Positions 52,016-62,504 are shown, counted from the stretch's first letter. The stretch is 64,000 nucleotides of DNA from Nostoc sphaeroides (GCF_003443655.1 NZ_CP031941.1:119501-183500), one strand, 5' to 3'. Translations and numbers: made by a program. The notes: a model not told the origin generated them from the sequence alone.

Positions 52016-52693
52016 ATGCACACTTGGATTAAAAATCTTACAGGCTTACTCAATCTTTTTCTCCAATCCCATTGCCCTTTGTGCCAACGTGCAACCTCGC
52101 AAGAATTCTGTCATAATTGCACCAGACAACTGCAAAAATGTCAACGTCAAGATCCAATTTCTTTGTGGCAAAAGCCAATACCAGTATTTGGCTGGGGGGA
52201 GTATGGTGGCCCCGTGAAACGGGCGATCGCAGCGATGAAATACGAAAATCAACCCCAAATAGCTCGTCCTTTAGGTCACTGGTTAGGAGAAGCATGGTTG
52301 TTAAATTCACCAAGCCGAGATAGCCAGCCTGTAGTAGTTCCCATCCCACTCCACCCTAGCAAGCAAAAGCAACGTAAATACAATCAAGCCGCACTCATAG
52401 CCCAAAGCTTCTGCGAAATCACTGGATTAAAATTGAAAGTAAACGGTTTAGCAAGAGTGCGAGAAACTGAAGCGCAATTTGGTTTATCGGTATCTAAACG
52501 AGAAAAAAACTTGGCTAACGCTTTCGCTGTTGGACAAGAATTTCGCCATCGTCCCCCAAATGTCCCAGTGCTGTTAGTGGACGATATTTATACTACTGGT
52601 GCTACTGCTAGGTCTGCGGTGGAAACACTTCGTCAGTATGGAATTGTGGTTTTAGGATTAGTAGCAGTAGCCACTGCCGTCAAAGACGGATAA
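52016..52693 (+). CDS. ComF-family phosphoribosyltransferase-like protein
   Basis: 225 residues. N-terminal zinc-finger Cys pairs HCPLCQRATSQEFCHNC, then a PRPP-binding type I PRT motif VPVLLVDDIYTTGATARSAV near residue 190, with PIPLHPSKQKQRKYNQAALI before it. ComF proteins are linked to DNA uptake or ssDNA handling in competent bacteria. The start is ATG 52016, right after the STRR. Confidence 0.9.
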   Translation: MHTWIKNLTGLLNLFLQSHCPLCQRATSQEFCHNCTRQLQKCQRQDPISLWQKPIPVFGWGEYGGPVKRAIAAMKYENQPQIARPLGHWLGEAWLLNSPSRDSQPVVVPIPLHPSKQKQRKYNQAALIAQSFCEITGLKLKVNGLARVRETEAQFGLSVSKREKNLANAFAVGQEFRHRPPNVPVLLVDDIYTTGATARSAVETLRQYGIVVLGLVAVATAVKDG

Positions 52694-52780
52694 ATCAAGA
52701 ATTAATGGGCAGGCTTTAGCAGATAAGTGCATAAATTGACCGAATTACCCTATTTTTGTAGAAAAAATTGCTTGAAATGT

Positions 52781-53236
52781 ATGAATAAAGTTTTTGCGGC
52801 AGGTTTAAAACAACTTATCATCATTCCTGCCACATTGCTGGCAATAAATATAAGTACAAGTGCAGCTTTTGCTCAAAATAAGTTCTATAGTCCAATTCCT
52901 TTATCTAACAGTACTGAATTTTCCGATCGCCTCTCAGACAAAGATATTCCCACAGGTCAAGGTGGGTTTGCCCGTGATTATACAGTGAAGTTAGAAAAGG
53001 GCGATAATTTAGCAGTTGACCTGTCATCAGAAAACTTTGACAGCATAATCACCCTGCTAGCACCTGATGGATCGACTTTAGCAGAAAATGATGATGGCCC
53101 TGATGGTAGTAGCAATTCCCTACTATTTACTCGCATCGTAGAGACAGGGAATTATGTGATTCGTGTCCGGTCTTTTGGAGAAACTGGAATTGGGGCTTTT
53201 AAACTCAAGGTGACAAAGCTGCAACCGATTAAATGA
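52781..53236 (+). CDS. Secreted PPC-domain protein
   Basis: 151 residues from ATG 52781 (a GTG at 52727 would precede the signal peptide by 18 residues). Signal peptide about 1-31 (LKQLIIIPATLLAINISTSA, cut near AFAQ). One bacterial pre-peptidase C-terminal (PPC) beta-sandwich: DYTVKLEKGDNLAVDLSSEN, FDSIITLLAPDGSTLAENDD, NYVIRVRSFGETGIGAFKL. PPC domains usually accompany secreted proteases, but stand-alone copies are common in Nostoc. Function unknown. Confidence 0.85.
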   Translation: MNKVFAAGLKQLIIIPATLLAINISTSAAFAQNKFYSPIPLSNSTEFSDRLSDKDIPTGQGGFARDYTVKLEKGDNLAVDLSSENFDSIITLLAPDGSTLAENDDGPDGSSNSLLFTRIVETGNYVIRVRSFGETGIGAFKLKVTKLQPIK

Positions 53237-53281
53237 AGTAGTCATTTGTCATTTGTCATTTGTCATTGGGCATTAGTCATT

Positions 53282-53415
53282 GGGTAACTCCAAAAAATAA
53301 ATTATTTCACATTCAAGTCCGTTGACTGTTGACTGTTGACTGTTGACTGTTGACTGTTGACTGTTGACTGAAAACTCGTGAACCGTCAACGGTCAACAGT
53401 GAACAATAGCAATGG
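53282..53415. mobile_element. MITE relative, STRR interior (7 heptamers), right end missing
   Basis: Left end GGGTAACTCCAAAAAATAAA, interior GTTGACT x7 then GAAAACTCGTGAACCGTCAA and CAATGGAATACC. Homologous to 51131-51268 over the whole preserved part, with three more heptamer units. Cobalamin gene cobS ends just after it. Confidence 0.8.
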
Positions 53416-53426
53416 AATACCACATC

Positions 53427-54200
53427 TTAAAAAACAGTCAATACACAGAGAAATAAGGCTTCAGTCCACTCAACGACTGCGCCGTAGGTATCTCCTGTGT
53501 GTCCGCCTAATTTGTGGTTGAACCACGCACCAGTTAAAGTAGCGATCGCACTTCCAGCAATTATCATTGTCAGTGCGAGAAATAGCTGCTGTTTATCTAT
53601 CAACCAAACTAAACCACTCAAACTAAACAGCAACAACAATCCTGGTAACAAATCTTTGTAAGAACGAATGGCTTGTTTGTGAAGGGCACCTTTACCAGTT
53701 GGTTTCAGATAAGGATATCGGGCGATCGCTAGCTGTTGTCCCCAACGTCCCCAGCCACAAGCAGCCATCAGCAACAACCAACGATTTTCTGGCATATCCG
53801 TCAAAGCTGCTATTTTCAGTATCACCAAGGCGATCGCTGCCATTGCCCCAAATGCACCTGTAGCACTATCTGTCATCACTTCCAGCCGCCGATTTGGGTC
53901 GCCCACTGCCAAACCATCGGCAGTATCCATTGCCCCATCTAAGTGCAGTCCTCCAGTTATGGCAATCCAAACGCTGACTACTAAAGCACTACGGGTTAAC
54001 ACTGGCATACCCAGATAATCCATCCCCGTATCCAGTAATCCTAAAATCCCCCCAATTATCAACCCTACAAGCCAAGCAAGACGTGCCACTCCCCGAAAAT
54101 CTAACCCGTGCAAATACGGTAGTGGGATAATTGTGTAAAATATAATACTAGCTGCCAGCTTTAACAGCAGCTTTTTCCACCACTGTTGCTGTTTCGTCAT
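53427..54200 (-). CDS. cobS: Adenosylcobinamide-GDP ribazoletransferase
   Basis: 257 residues, polytopic (about six helices). Catalytic block [20 protein letters not shown] (80-99) with D/DT-D residues for Mg-dependent transfer, and [19 protein letters not shown]. CobS joins adenosylcobinamide-GDP with alpha-ribazole, the last step but one of cobalamin synthesis, at the membrane. No riboswitch is evident upstream by eye. Confidence 0.93.
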   Translation of the reverse strand: MTKQQQWWKKLLLKLAASIIFYTIIPLPYLHGLDFRGVARLAWLVGLIIGGILGLLDTGMDYLGMPVLTRSALVVSVWIAITGGLHLDGAMDTADGLAVGDPNRRLEVMTDSATGAFGAMAAIALVILKIAALTDMPENRWLLLMAACGWGRWGQQLAIARYPYLKPTGKGALHKQAIRSYKDLLPGLLLLFSLSGLVWLIDKQQLFLALTMIIAGSAIATLTGAWFNHKLGGHTGDTYGAVVEWTEALFLCVLTVF

Positions 54201-54576
54201 CTTAGTAACATTAATATATGGTTAATTGCTGGATAATAGACTTGGGTTAAGTAAAACCAACATGAGCATACTTTAAAACTTTAGATAAGATTTACTTCTA
54301 TTAGAGATTCTTCTTCAAAATTTTGTTATGCTGTTCTAAGTGGTAAATAAATAATAAAAAGTACTTTTTATACAAAAAACGAATGATTCAGGAAATTAAA
54401 ATTCCATCAGGCATCAAAATTGGTGTTTTGTATTCGTTAACTAAAAACTTACTCGAAATTATTAGACGATTGCCCCACAAAATTGATATTTTTTTAAATG
54501 TAGGAAGTAAACAAGCTATTCAATTATGAAAGTTTAGCTATGTTGTCGCTCTCCTTAGCTCAATCGCTATTTTCCT
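54201..54576. other. Intergenic region with a possible 48-residue ORF
   Basis: 376 bp. An open frame on plus at 54383-54529 starts ATG and reads MIQEIKIPSGIKIGVLYSL, ending KQAIQL. No clear ribosome site; it may be a fragment or a real microprotein. Otherwise AT-rich. Confidence 0.4.
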
Positions 54577-55029
54577 ATGAGTCACCATCTACCCGACATC
54601 AGGATACCAGCTCCGTGCATTATTAACACGGGCATCATTGTGAATAAGCTCGACATCCGGCGATTGCTGACAGATTTAGGTCGAGTCCACTACATCTACA
54701 CCCAAGAAGATAAGGTACTGAGCCAGGGTGAAGGGGATGTGATGGAAGTTTTCGCCAATCCGGAAAGGTCTACCTTAGTGGCTAACCACGCGCTATATCT
54801 GAATGTTTGTAGTTTTGATTACTTGGAACTCAAACAGTCGTCGCAACAAGAAACCTATTTTGACTTGATGCAAGAAGGAGTGTGTCTGCGGTTGATTCCC
54901 CGCTCAACCCCCCTACAAGAGCGACGAGAGCGAACCTTCAATGTCAGCGCCATAGAAGCGATGATGGAGCAAGTCCTCTCAGCTAGGTGGGATGCAGAAA
55001 TTGACGATGACTGTTCTGATTCTTTTTAA
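54577..55029 (+). CDS. Conserved cyanobacterial protein of unknown function
   Basis: 150 residues, soluble, no signal. Notable blocks: NKLDIRRLLTDLGRVHYIYT, EGDVMEVFANPERSTLVANH, LYLNVCSFDYLELKQ and an acidic end (DAEIDDDCSDSF). Three Cys residues are well separated. Full codon bias and high conservation of such blocks suggest a real gene; I do not assign a function. Confidence 0.7.
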   Translation: MSHHLPDIRIPAPCIINTGIIVNKLDIRRLLTDLGRVHYIYTQEDKVLSQGEGDVMEVFANPERSTLVANHALYLNVCSFDYLELKQSSQQETYFDLMQEGVCLRLIPRSTPLQERRERTFNVSAIEAMMEQVLSARWDAEIDDDCSDSF

Positions 55030-55204
55030 ATAACAATTAGCACAGTATATACTCGTAAAATTGGTAACTAGGTTATGGGTAGTTCACCCAAATAATATTA
55101 ATCTTGCCCTAATACCATTTGGTTTTATGGCTACTATTTATGGATTTCTGAAACTCTTTACCAATTAGCGTTTCACAATCCAAAATCTAAAATCGTTCGA
55201 CTGA

Positions 55205-56422
<1,218 letters not shown>

Positions 56423-56456
56423 GGATTCAGGGGAATAATATTTATAACTCCTGTAC

Positions 56457-56515
56457 AGACGCGATTAATCGCGTCTCTCCTAACTCCTAACTCCTAACTC
56501 CTAACTCCTAACAAC
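56457..56515. repeat. Perfect palindrome and TAACTCC STRR after tgt
   Basis: AGACGCGATTAATCGCGTCT (56457-56476) is a 20-bp perfect palindrome; five TAACTCC heptamers follow (56479-56513). Confidence 0.85.
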
Positions 56516-56582
56516 TGACCAAACCATGTTAAGATACTTCTCAATTATGAATGCTTTGTTGGATAGTTGGATTTAAACAAAC

Positions 56583-56720
56583 ATGGAAGCAGCACTTTTA
56601 TTAGCAAAACTGCCTGAAGCTTACCAAATCTTTGATCCCTTGGTAGACGTTCTCCCAGTCATCCCCGTATTCTTCTTGTTGCTTGCTTTCGTTTGGCAAG
56701 CAGCTGTGGGATTTAGGTAA
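56583..56720 (+). CDS. psbK: Photosystem II protein K precursor
   Basis: 45 residues, [20 protein letters not shown] then [19 protein letters not shown] and AAVGFR. The mature protein normally begins at Lys after the short leader (KLPEAY). One transmembrane helix. Binds CP43 at the edge of photosystem II. Too short for usual ORF cut-offs but unmistakable. Confidence 0.97.
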
Positions 56721-56905
56721 GTTAATCTATTTTTCAATTTATAGGACAGGTCATATACCTGTTCTATTTTTTTGTGGCGCTATATTTGATAAAGTTAATA
56801 TTTATTAATATTTTGTAATAATTTAATATAATAAATAAGATATGAATCAAGCCATGTCAATATGAAGCCTTGAAAGCCAAGCTTAGAGTCAAGGAGGAAT
56901 CAGTT

Positions 56906-57202
56906 ATGGGTAATATCAAATTCGTTAAAGAGAATAAAGAAGTAGTGGCGGCAGATGGTGCCAATCTCCGGCTCAAAGCGATGCAAAATGACATTGATAT
57001 ATATAAGTTCATTGGCAAGATGACCAATTGCGGTGGTAGTGGTCAGTGTGGTACTTGCATTGTCGAAATAGTCGAAGGACTAGAAAATCTTTCCCCCCGC
57101 ACAGACGTAGAAAACCGTAAATTCAAAAAAAAGCCAGAAAATTACCGCCTTGCCTGTCAAACTTTAGTGAATGGCTCAGTCAGTGTAGTCACCAAGCCTT
57201 AA
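56906..57202 (+). CDS. [2Fe-2S] ferredoxin-type protein
   Basis: 98 residues from ATG 56906 behind AAGGAGGAATC. Cluster Cys: [15 protein letters not shown] gives C-x5-C-x2-C, and the fourth is in RLACQTLV. The N-terminal [20 protein letters not shown] is a typical plant-type ferredoxin strand. Lies between psbK and psbM; whether it serves photosynthesis, nitrogen fixation or another electron route is not shown. Confidence 0.9.
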   Translation: MGNIKFVKENKEVVAADGANLRLKAMQNDIDIYKFIGKMTNCGGSGQCGTCIVEIVEGLENLSPRTDVENRKFKKKPENYRLACQTLVNGSVSVVTKP

Positions 57203-57362
57203 GTTGTTAAATCTGCCATTGCTTCAATTTGTATCCAGTCAGTAGTCAAAATACTTACCAAAATTAAGTTTCCTGATTTTGAATTTTGAATTGGTATAAC
57301 TGTGTCGTCGATGATGCTATCCTAATCTTGTTGACTGGAAATTTAAGAGAGGTTTTCTTGCC

Positions 57363-57479
57363 ATGCAAGTTAATGACCTGGGGTTCGTAGCGAGCATTTT
57401 GTTCGTACTAGTCCCCACTGTGTTTTTACTAATTCTTTACATCCAAACTGCTAGCCGCGAAGGTGGAAAAGATAATTAA
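57363..57479 (+). CDS. psbM: Photosystem II protein M
   Basis: 38 residues: [20 protein letters not shown] then [18 protein letters not shown]. One helix, at the dimer interface of photosystem II. Matches PsbM in length and sequence type. Confidence 0.97.
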   Translation: MQVNDLGFVASILFVLVPTVFLLILYIQTASREGGKDN

Positions 57480-57500
57480 GAGTTTGTGTATCAAATAAAG

Positions 57501-57532
57501 AACCCCTGCACCAGTAGTGTAGGGGTTTTTAT
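57501..57532 (+). terminator. Rho-independent terminator after psbM
   Basis: AACCCCTGCACCAGTAGTGT then AGGGGTTTTT: a 7-bp GC-containing stem with U-run, 21 bp after the psbM stop. Confidence 0.82.
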
Positions 57533-57555
57533 TTATTATTAACTCTATTTTGACT

Positions 57556-58407
57556 TTAAGCGATCGTCCGCGCCAACAATACCGGACAAGTGGCATTAAC
57601 TCGAACATAGTCAGATAAGGAAGATCCGATAAGTCGGTCTATATCAACAAAACTCTTAGCGATAGATGGACGACGATCTGGAGAACCGAGCAATAGTAAG
57701 TCTATATTCAACTCCTCTGCCAACCGACAAATTTCTTCACCAGGTTTGCCACTGCTGATATAAGAACGAGATTGGATACCTTGGTTTTTAGCTTCTGCAA
57801 CTGCGGCTGCCAAAACTGGATTTTTATCTGAACTAACTTCAGTTATTTCCGATTTTTTCCCGCCTAAATCTGTGGCAACATTTGCCAAAATTAACTCGCC
57901 GCCCTGAATATCTCGCAGTAAAAACAGTGCCAATTTCAAGCAGTTTTTTGCGGAATCAGAGTTGTCTATTGCCACCATAATGCGCTTAATTTTTTTGACA
58001 TAAATATCATCTTTTACCAGCAACATGGGGCGAGAAGATAGCTGGAAAACATATTGACTGACTGAGTTCGATAAAATGGATTGCAACCGTTTAAGTCCGC
58101 GTGAACCCATAACAATCAAGTCAGCGTCGATTTCATCAGCTACTTGGCAAACTACATCTTTGGGGTCGCCTTCGCGCAAAATTGAAGAAACCTGGCTAGG
58201 ATCTAAGTTCAAAGTTTGAATAGCATTCGCCAGAATTTTACCACCATTTTCCCATTTAGTTGTCATGGTAGCAGCAGTATTTTGTGCCTGAACAACATGC
58301 AAAATTGTCACTTTTGCAGATTCAATAGATGGGATTTCTCTCAGGGTTTTGAGCATTTCTTCTGCGTGTCCCAATCCCGATACAGCCAGCAAAATTTTTC
58401 TTATCAT
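57556..58407 (-). CDS. Universal stress protein, two USP domains
   Basis: 283 residues as two tandem USP domains (1-135, 140-283). First has VTILHVVQA, LIVMGSRGLKRLQSILSNSV; second VMVAIDNSDSAKNCLKLALF, LLLLGSPDRRPSIAKSFVD. The G-x2-G-x9-G(S/T) nucleotide loop is imperfect in both, so ATP binding is uncertain. Convergent with psbM; its end is close to the psbM terminator. Confidence 0.88.
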   Translation of the reverse strand: MIRKILLAVSGLGHAEEMLKTLREIPSIESAKVTILHVVQAQNTAATMTTKWENGGKILANAIQTLNLDPSQVSSILREGDPKDVVCQVADEIDADLIVMGSRGLKRLQSILSNSVSQYVFQLSSRPMLLVKDDIYVKKIKRIMVAIDNSDSAKNCLKLALFLLRDIQGGELILANVATDLGGKKSEITEVSSDKNPVLAAAVAEAKNQGIQSRSYISSGKPGEEICRLAEELNIDLLLLGSPDRRPSIAKSFVDIDRLIGSSLSDYVRVNATCPVLLARTIA

Positions 58408-58857
58408 ATTACGTAATTTTTGTTAAGTTTACTTTTGTTTACGCTGTTATTACTTGGCTCTGGTAATATTTTTACCGCCTTGCTCGACAACCTAGTTAGT
58501 AAGTTGGCACAAATAAACTTTGTTTTTTAGTATTTAACACTCAAACAAATGACAAAGTACAAAAACATAAACAAATGTTCAAGTTTACTTGCACCTAGTT
58601 ACTTAAAATTTCAACTAGACTTCAATTATTAACCATACTCTCAAATTAGTCTGAATAACTTAATAAATTATGATGTTAGTTATCATTTTTAATCTATATT
58701 CACTTTTTTTAATTAGAAGTTAGTTAAGTATTGCAAAGAAATGCCAAAATAACTCTTCAGAAAGATTTATTTACTGTAAGCCGATACGCTTGGGTTAAGG
58801 AAATTTATTTGTTGAGGTACTATAAAGACCTCTAAGAAGGTTTTACTACGTAAAACC
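58408..58857. other. Intergenic region
   Basis: AT-rich 450 bp upstream of USP. Small hairpin GGTTTTACTACGTAAAACC at 58837-58855. No gene. Confidence 0.6.
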
Positions 58858-59026
58858 GTCCCTCTCCGACTCGCAATACGGTTCGGTTAAGCCAAAAGAC
58901 GCGATAAATCGCCGTCTCTACAATAATTAATCCTTTGTAGAGACGGCGATTTATCGCGTCTTTGTGATTTAGAATTTTCATCAAAAAACCTTAACCGAAC
59001 CGTATTGCTCCGAGTCGGAGGGAGAG
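58858..59026. mobile_element. Nested palindromic MITE
   Basis: Outer arms TCCCTCTCCGACTCG...AATACGGTTCGGTTAAG and their inverse (58990-59026), inner arms of 27 bp exactly inverted (58897-58923 and 58935-58961, including GACGCGATAAATCGCCGTCT), loop 11 nt. The inner arm is the dispersed TGTAGAGACGGCGATTTAT type also at 45376 and 47641. Confidence 0.85.
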
Positions 59027-59042
59027 ACTTGAACTTTAGTTT

Positions 59043-59167
59043 AGGGACTTCCAAATAAAAAAATATCCAGTTAACTCCTGTGGGGTGGGCATCTTGCCCG
59101 CCCAGTTTATATGGCGGGCAAGATGCCCACCCCACAATATTGGATAATTTATTTCTTGGAGTTCCCT
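59043..59167. mobile_element. MITE, AGGGACTTCC family, GTGGGGTGGGC interior
   Basis: Ends AGGGACTTCCAAATAAAAAA and (inward) AGGGAACTCCAAGAAATAAA; interior GTGGGGTGGGCATCTTGCCC against GGGCAAGATGCCCACCCCAC, so the whole unit is palindromic. 125 bp, no ORF. Confidence 0.85.
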
Positions 59168-59196
59168 TAACTTAGGGAGGGTTTATCGAACTTCCC

Positions 59197-60771
59197 TTAA
59201 CTTAGATGCGCTCCTGGTTGTCCGTTTTGGACTACAAAAGAAGCTAAGGTTTTGACAGAGGCATTCAAATCAATGATGCTTGATACAACACGGTAGTCAC
59301 TTTGCCAGCGTTGTGGGGTAAGCTTGCAGCGCACGTATCCCCGGAAAGCACCGTCAAAAAACTTAGTATGGGGATTGTTGGGTAGGGCAGCTTGAACTGG
59401 TGCGATGAATTGGGTGGGAAAGTCAGAGGTAATTGAGGTTCCTACGAACTCAGTGCCTACCGTCGGTGAGTTTGGGTTATTAAAATCGAGCTTCAAGTCA
59501 TGTACCCAACTAGAATGGATGTCTCCAGTAATCACCACTGGATTAGAAGGTTGGCGCTGGTTTAGAAAACTCAAGAGTCGATTACGTGCAGCCACGTAGC
59601 CGTCCCACTGATCGACATTAAATACACCTGCACCTGGACTACTATTAAAATTGTACTGGCCAAGCATAGTCTGTTGAGCAATCACATTCCAGCGCGATCG
59701 CGACTGATCTAACCCTTTTCGTAACCACTGCTCTTGTTCTGAGCCAGTCATGGTAGCATTTGTATCCAAAGCTTCAGGACAGAGAGGCTTAAGTCCGTCA
59801 TCACAAGGTTGGTTAGTGCGGTACTGCCTCGTATCTAGGACATTGAACTCAGCTAAATTACCGAAAGTGAACCGTCGATAAAGCAGCATATCTGGGCCGT
59901 TGGGCAATGAAAACCGACGTAGAGGCATGTGTTCATAATAAGCCTGGTACGCGTTAGCTCGACGTTTCTTAAAAGCTTCTTGGGTTTGGTTATCTTCGGG
60001 GATTAAGTTGGCGTAGTTGTTGTCAACTTCATGATCATCCCAAGTGACAATCCACGGAAAAGCAGCATGAGCCGCTTGGAGATTCAAATCAGTTTTGTAT
60101 AGGGCGTGGCGATCGCGGTAGTCGTCAAGAGTAATGATTTCTGGACTATTATGCTGACGGGGCCCACCAGGTTGTGGCCCGTATTCGTAAATATAATCAC
60201 CCAGATGAACCACAAGGTCGAGGTCTTCCTCAGCTAAATGCCGATAAGCCGTATAGTAGCCATTTTGCCAGTCTTGACAAGAGACAAAAGCAAAATTCAG
60301 TTGTGAGATAGAGCCATAAAATGCTGGTGCTGTGCGAGTCCGTCCAATGGGGCTAACTTCCCTACCCGCTTGAAATTGATACCAGTAGCAACGGTTAGGG
60401 TCTAGTCCACGGACATCAACGTGGACTGAGTGCGCTAACTCTGGTGTCGCCAGTACTGTTCCTCGACGTACAACCCGTCTCATGTTTTCATCAAGGGCGA
60501 CTTGCCACCGCACTGGAACATTTACAAGTGGCATTCCCCCTCCAGAGAGGGGATTTGGAGCCAGTCGTGTCCAGATAACAACACTATCCGGCAAAGGATC
60601 ACCAGATGCAACACCAAGACTGAAGGGATAATCAGAAAACCTGGAGTTAGCCAATACTGGATGCCATTGGCTGGCTATTGTTAACCCCGTTAAGAATCCT
60701 GCACCCAACAAAAAACTCCGCCGTCTGCACCGATTTGCTAGCAGTCCGCCATCCATAAGTTCCATATTCAC
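59197..60771 (-). CDS. phoD: Alkaline phosphatase D, Tat-exported
   Basis: 524 residues. Twin-arginine signal CRRRSFLLGAGFLTGLTIAS. PhoD core: FSLGVASGDPLPDSVVIWTR, FVSCQDWQNGYYTAYRHLAE, VHLGDYIYEYG, VTWDDHEVDNNY, VITGDIHSSWVHD, with Fe/Ca ligands. Releases phosphate from mono- and diesters outside the cytoplasm. A three-repeat PHO-box-like sequence lies at 60897-60926, 126 bp upstream. One of two Tat phosphatases in the window. Confidence 0.94.
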   Translation of the reverse strand: MNMELMDGGLLANRCRRRSFLLGAGFLTGLTIASQWHPVLANSRFSDYPFSLGVASGDPLPDSVVIWTRLAPNPLSGGGMPLVNVPVRWQVALDENMRRVVRRGTVLATPELAHSVHVDVRGLDPNRCYWYQFQAGREVSPIGRTRTAPAFYGSISQLNFAFVSCQDWQNGYYTAYRHLAEEDLDLVVHLGDYIYEYGPQPGGPRQHNSPEIITLDDYRDRHALYKTDLNLQAAHAAFPWIVTWDDHEVDNNYANLIPEDNQTQEAFKKRRANAYQAYYEHMPLRRFSLPNGPDMLLYRRFTFGNLAEFNVLDTRQYRTNQPCDDGLKPLCPEALDTNATMTGSEQEQWLRKGLDQSRSRWNVIAQQTMLGQYNFNSSPGAGVFNVDQWDGYVAARNRLLSFLNQRQPSNPVVITGDIHSSWVHDLKLDFNNPNSPTVGTEFVGTSITSDFPTQFIAPVQAALPNNPHTKFFDGAFRGYVRCKLTPQRWQSDYRVVSSIIDLNASVKTLASFVVQNGQPGAHLS

Positions 60772-60896
60772 CTCTACCCAGATGTAAATACGGTTGGCAA
60801 ACTTCAGGGAAATAAGTTGTCAAAAGCACAAATAATGCTTGATTTGACTGGTTTCCCAATTGCTGCTCAACCAAATACAAGGAACCTAGCAACCTT

Positions 60897-60926
60897 GGAT
60901 CAAGCTGAAATTAAGATTTTGTTAAC
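60897..60926 (-). promoter_or_regulatory. Candidate PHO box upstream of phoD
   Basis: Read on minus: GTTAACAA-AAT-CTTAATTT-CAG-CTTGATCC, three 8-mers with 3-bp spacers (11-bp period). The SphR/PhoB box in cyanobacteria is tandem CTTAACCT-type 8-mers with the same spacing; matches are 5, 6 and 5 of 8. Confidence 0.5.
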
Positions 60927-61026
60927 TTTACCGTGAGTTCAATGAACCTCTCCCTCCGGGAAACAGAAAGCAGGGTGCTTTCATACGGAAAAAGAAAAAT
61001 ACATAAGTCTTGATTTCTCATGTATA

Positions 61027-61151
61027 AGGGATTTCCAAGAAATAAACTATACAATCTTGTGGGGTGGGCAACATGAGCGCCCTTGATTACGGGCGGGCGA
61101 GACGCCCACCCCACAATAAATAATTGGATATTTTTTTATTTGGAAGTCCCT
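61027..61151. mobile_element. MITE, AGGGACTTCC family, GTGGGGTGGGC interior (second copy)
   Basis: Ends AGGGATTTCCAAGAAATAAA and (inward) AGGGACTTCCAAATAAAAAA; interior GTGGGGTGGGCAACATGAGC and GACGCCCACCCCACAATAAA. 125 bp like the copy at 59043-59167, and in the opposite arm orientation. Confidence 0.83.
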
Positions 61152-61209
61152 TAGACCTCAACTAAGCAGCACTGCTGCTATAGGCTACTTTTGTCAAACC
61201 CTTTTCTAA

Positions 61210-61233
61210 TTACGAATTACGAATTACGAATTA
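61210..61233. repeat. ATTACGA heptamer STRR
   Basis: Three copies of ATTACGA followed by ATTA, ending beside the proA stop codon. Confidence 0.8.
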
Positions 61234-61234
61234 T

Positions 61235-62500
61235 TTAAAACCTGCCATTTCCCTGAACAATGTGCTTAACAGTGGTCAATGTTTCCAGGCTGATAAATCC
61301 CCGACGATGACCTTTTTGGTTAGACATGCCCAGAAACACTGAATCTCCCCGCGAGGGGTTGCGGGAAAAACGCGGGGAAGTGTTGATGTAGGTAGAAGCA
61401 CTGTTAACTCCTAAAGCAAACTGCCGACTTTCCTGATAGGATTCAGTAACGATAGAGTCAGCATGACCACTGCTGTATTCATTAATCCAGGCGATCGCAG
61501 CTTCTAAGCTATCCACCAATTTAAAAGCTACTGTTCTAGTTAAATAAGGGTTTCCCCATTCGCCCTCTTTCACCAGCTGCAACTGAGGAAAGGCTTTTAC
61601 TAGTTCTGCATCCCCTTTAATTTCAAAGCCTTTTTCCATCAAGCTGTTCCACAGAACGGCTAAAGACGATGGTAAGGCTTGACGATGAATTAGCACCTTT
61701 TCAATAGCATTAACTTGGTCTGGTTCGCTCTGATGGCTATTAAGAATCATTAAGCGCACCATTTCTAAACTGGAATTTAGCGACCAGTAGAGATAACAGT
61801 TACCCATCGCTGACTTTAAGACTGGGCAAGTTGACTGTCGTACTACTTGCTGTACCAAACTAGAACGTCCGTAGGGAATCACTAGATTCACGTACTGGTC
61901 TTGGGTGACTAAATCCCGAACCGAAGCACCATGTTCTGCTGTGATCAGTTCTATACAGCCTGGAGGTAGTCCAACTTGGGCGATCGCACTTTGCAGTACC
62001 TCAGCGATGACGGCGTTAGAATGGCTAGCTTCAGTACTGCCTTTGAGAATTATACTATTGCCAGTTTTAATACAAAAACCTGCTGCGATCGCTCCTAAAT
62101 CTGGAAACGCCTCATAAATAAATCCAATCACTCCCAAGGGCATTAACTGGGTGTAACTTTGGGAATCTTCCAGTTGATAATCAGCAGTTCTAACGCGCCG
62201 CAGCGGATCTGATAATTCCCCCAACCGTTGTAAAATGTCCACGGTCATCTCTAGCCTTGTGGGAGTCAGCTTCAGCCAGTCTAATATCAACTCAGGCACT
62301 GCCATTTCCCGACTGGCTTCTAAATCCAAGGTATTGGCTTCTAGAATGTCGTCAAATGAGCGCTCAAGGGCTTGTGCCATTGCCAGTACTGCACGACTCC
62401 GATCTGCTCCCTTGGTGATCCCCAACTTTAGGGAAGCATGATAGGCGCGTTGGGCACTAGTAATTGGTTCGGGGTAATCATCCAAAACTTCAACAGTCAT
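61235..62500 (-). CDS. proA: Gamma-glutamyl phosphate reductase
   Basis: 421 residues. ALDH-superfamily ProA blocks: GVIGFIYEAFPDLGAIAAGF, IKTGNSIILKGSTEASHSNA, LVIPYGRSSLVQQVVRQS, VNSASTYINTSPRFS and the end GFISLETLTTVKHIVQG. Reduces glutamyl-5-phosphate in proline synthesis. Stop near an STRR; four-base gap from the upstream 157-residue gene, which suggests one operon. Confidence 0.94.
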   Translation of the reverse strand: MTVEVLDDYPEPITSAQRAYHASLKLGITKGADRSRAVLAMAQALERSFDDILEANTLDLEASREMAVPELILDWLKLTPTRLEMTVDILQRLGELSDPLRRVRTADYQLEDSQSYTQLMPLGVIGFIYEAFPDLGAIAAGFCIKTGNSIILKGSTEASHSNAVIAEVLQSAIAQVGLPPGCIELITAEHGASVRDLVTQDQYVNLVIPYGRSSLVQQVVRQSTCPVLKSAMGNCYLYWSLNSSLEMVRLMILNSHQSEPDQVNAIEKVLIHRQALPSSLAVLWNSLMEKGFEIKGDAELVKAFPQLQLVKEGEWGNPYLTRTVAFKLVDSLEAAIAWINEYSSGHADSIVTESYQESRQFALGVNSASTYINTSPRFSRNPSRGDSVFLGMSNQKGHRRGFISLETLTTVKHIVQGNGRF

Positions 62501-62504
62501 TGAG

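Noticed and set aside
54383..54529. 48-residue ORF between cobS and the next gene
   Set aside because: Clean frame but no ribosome site or family match; reported only in the intergenic note.
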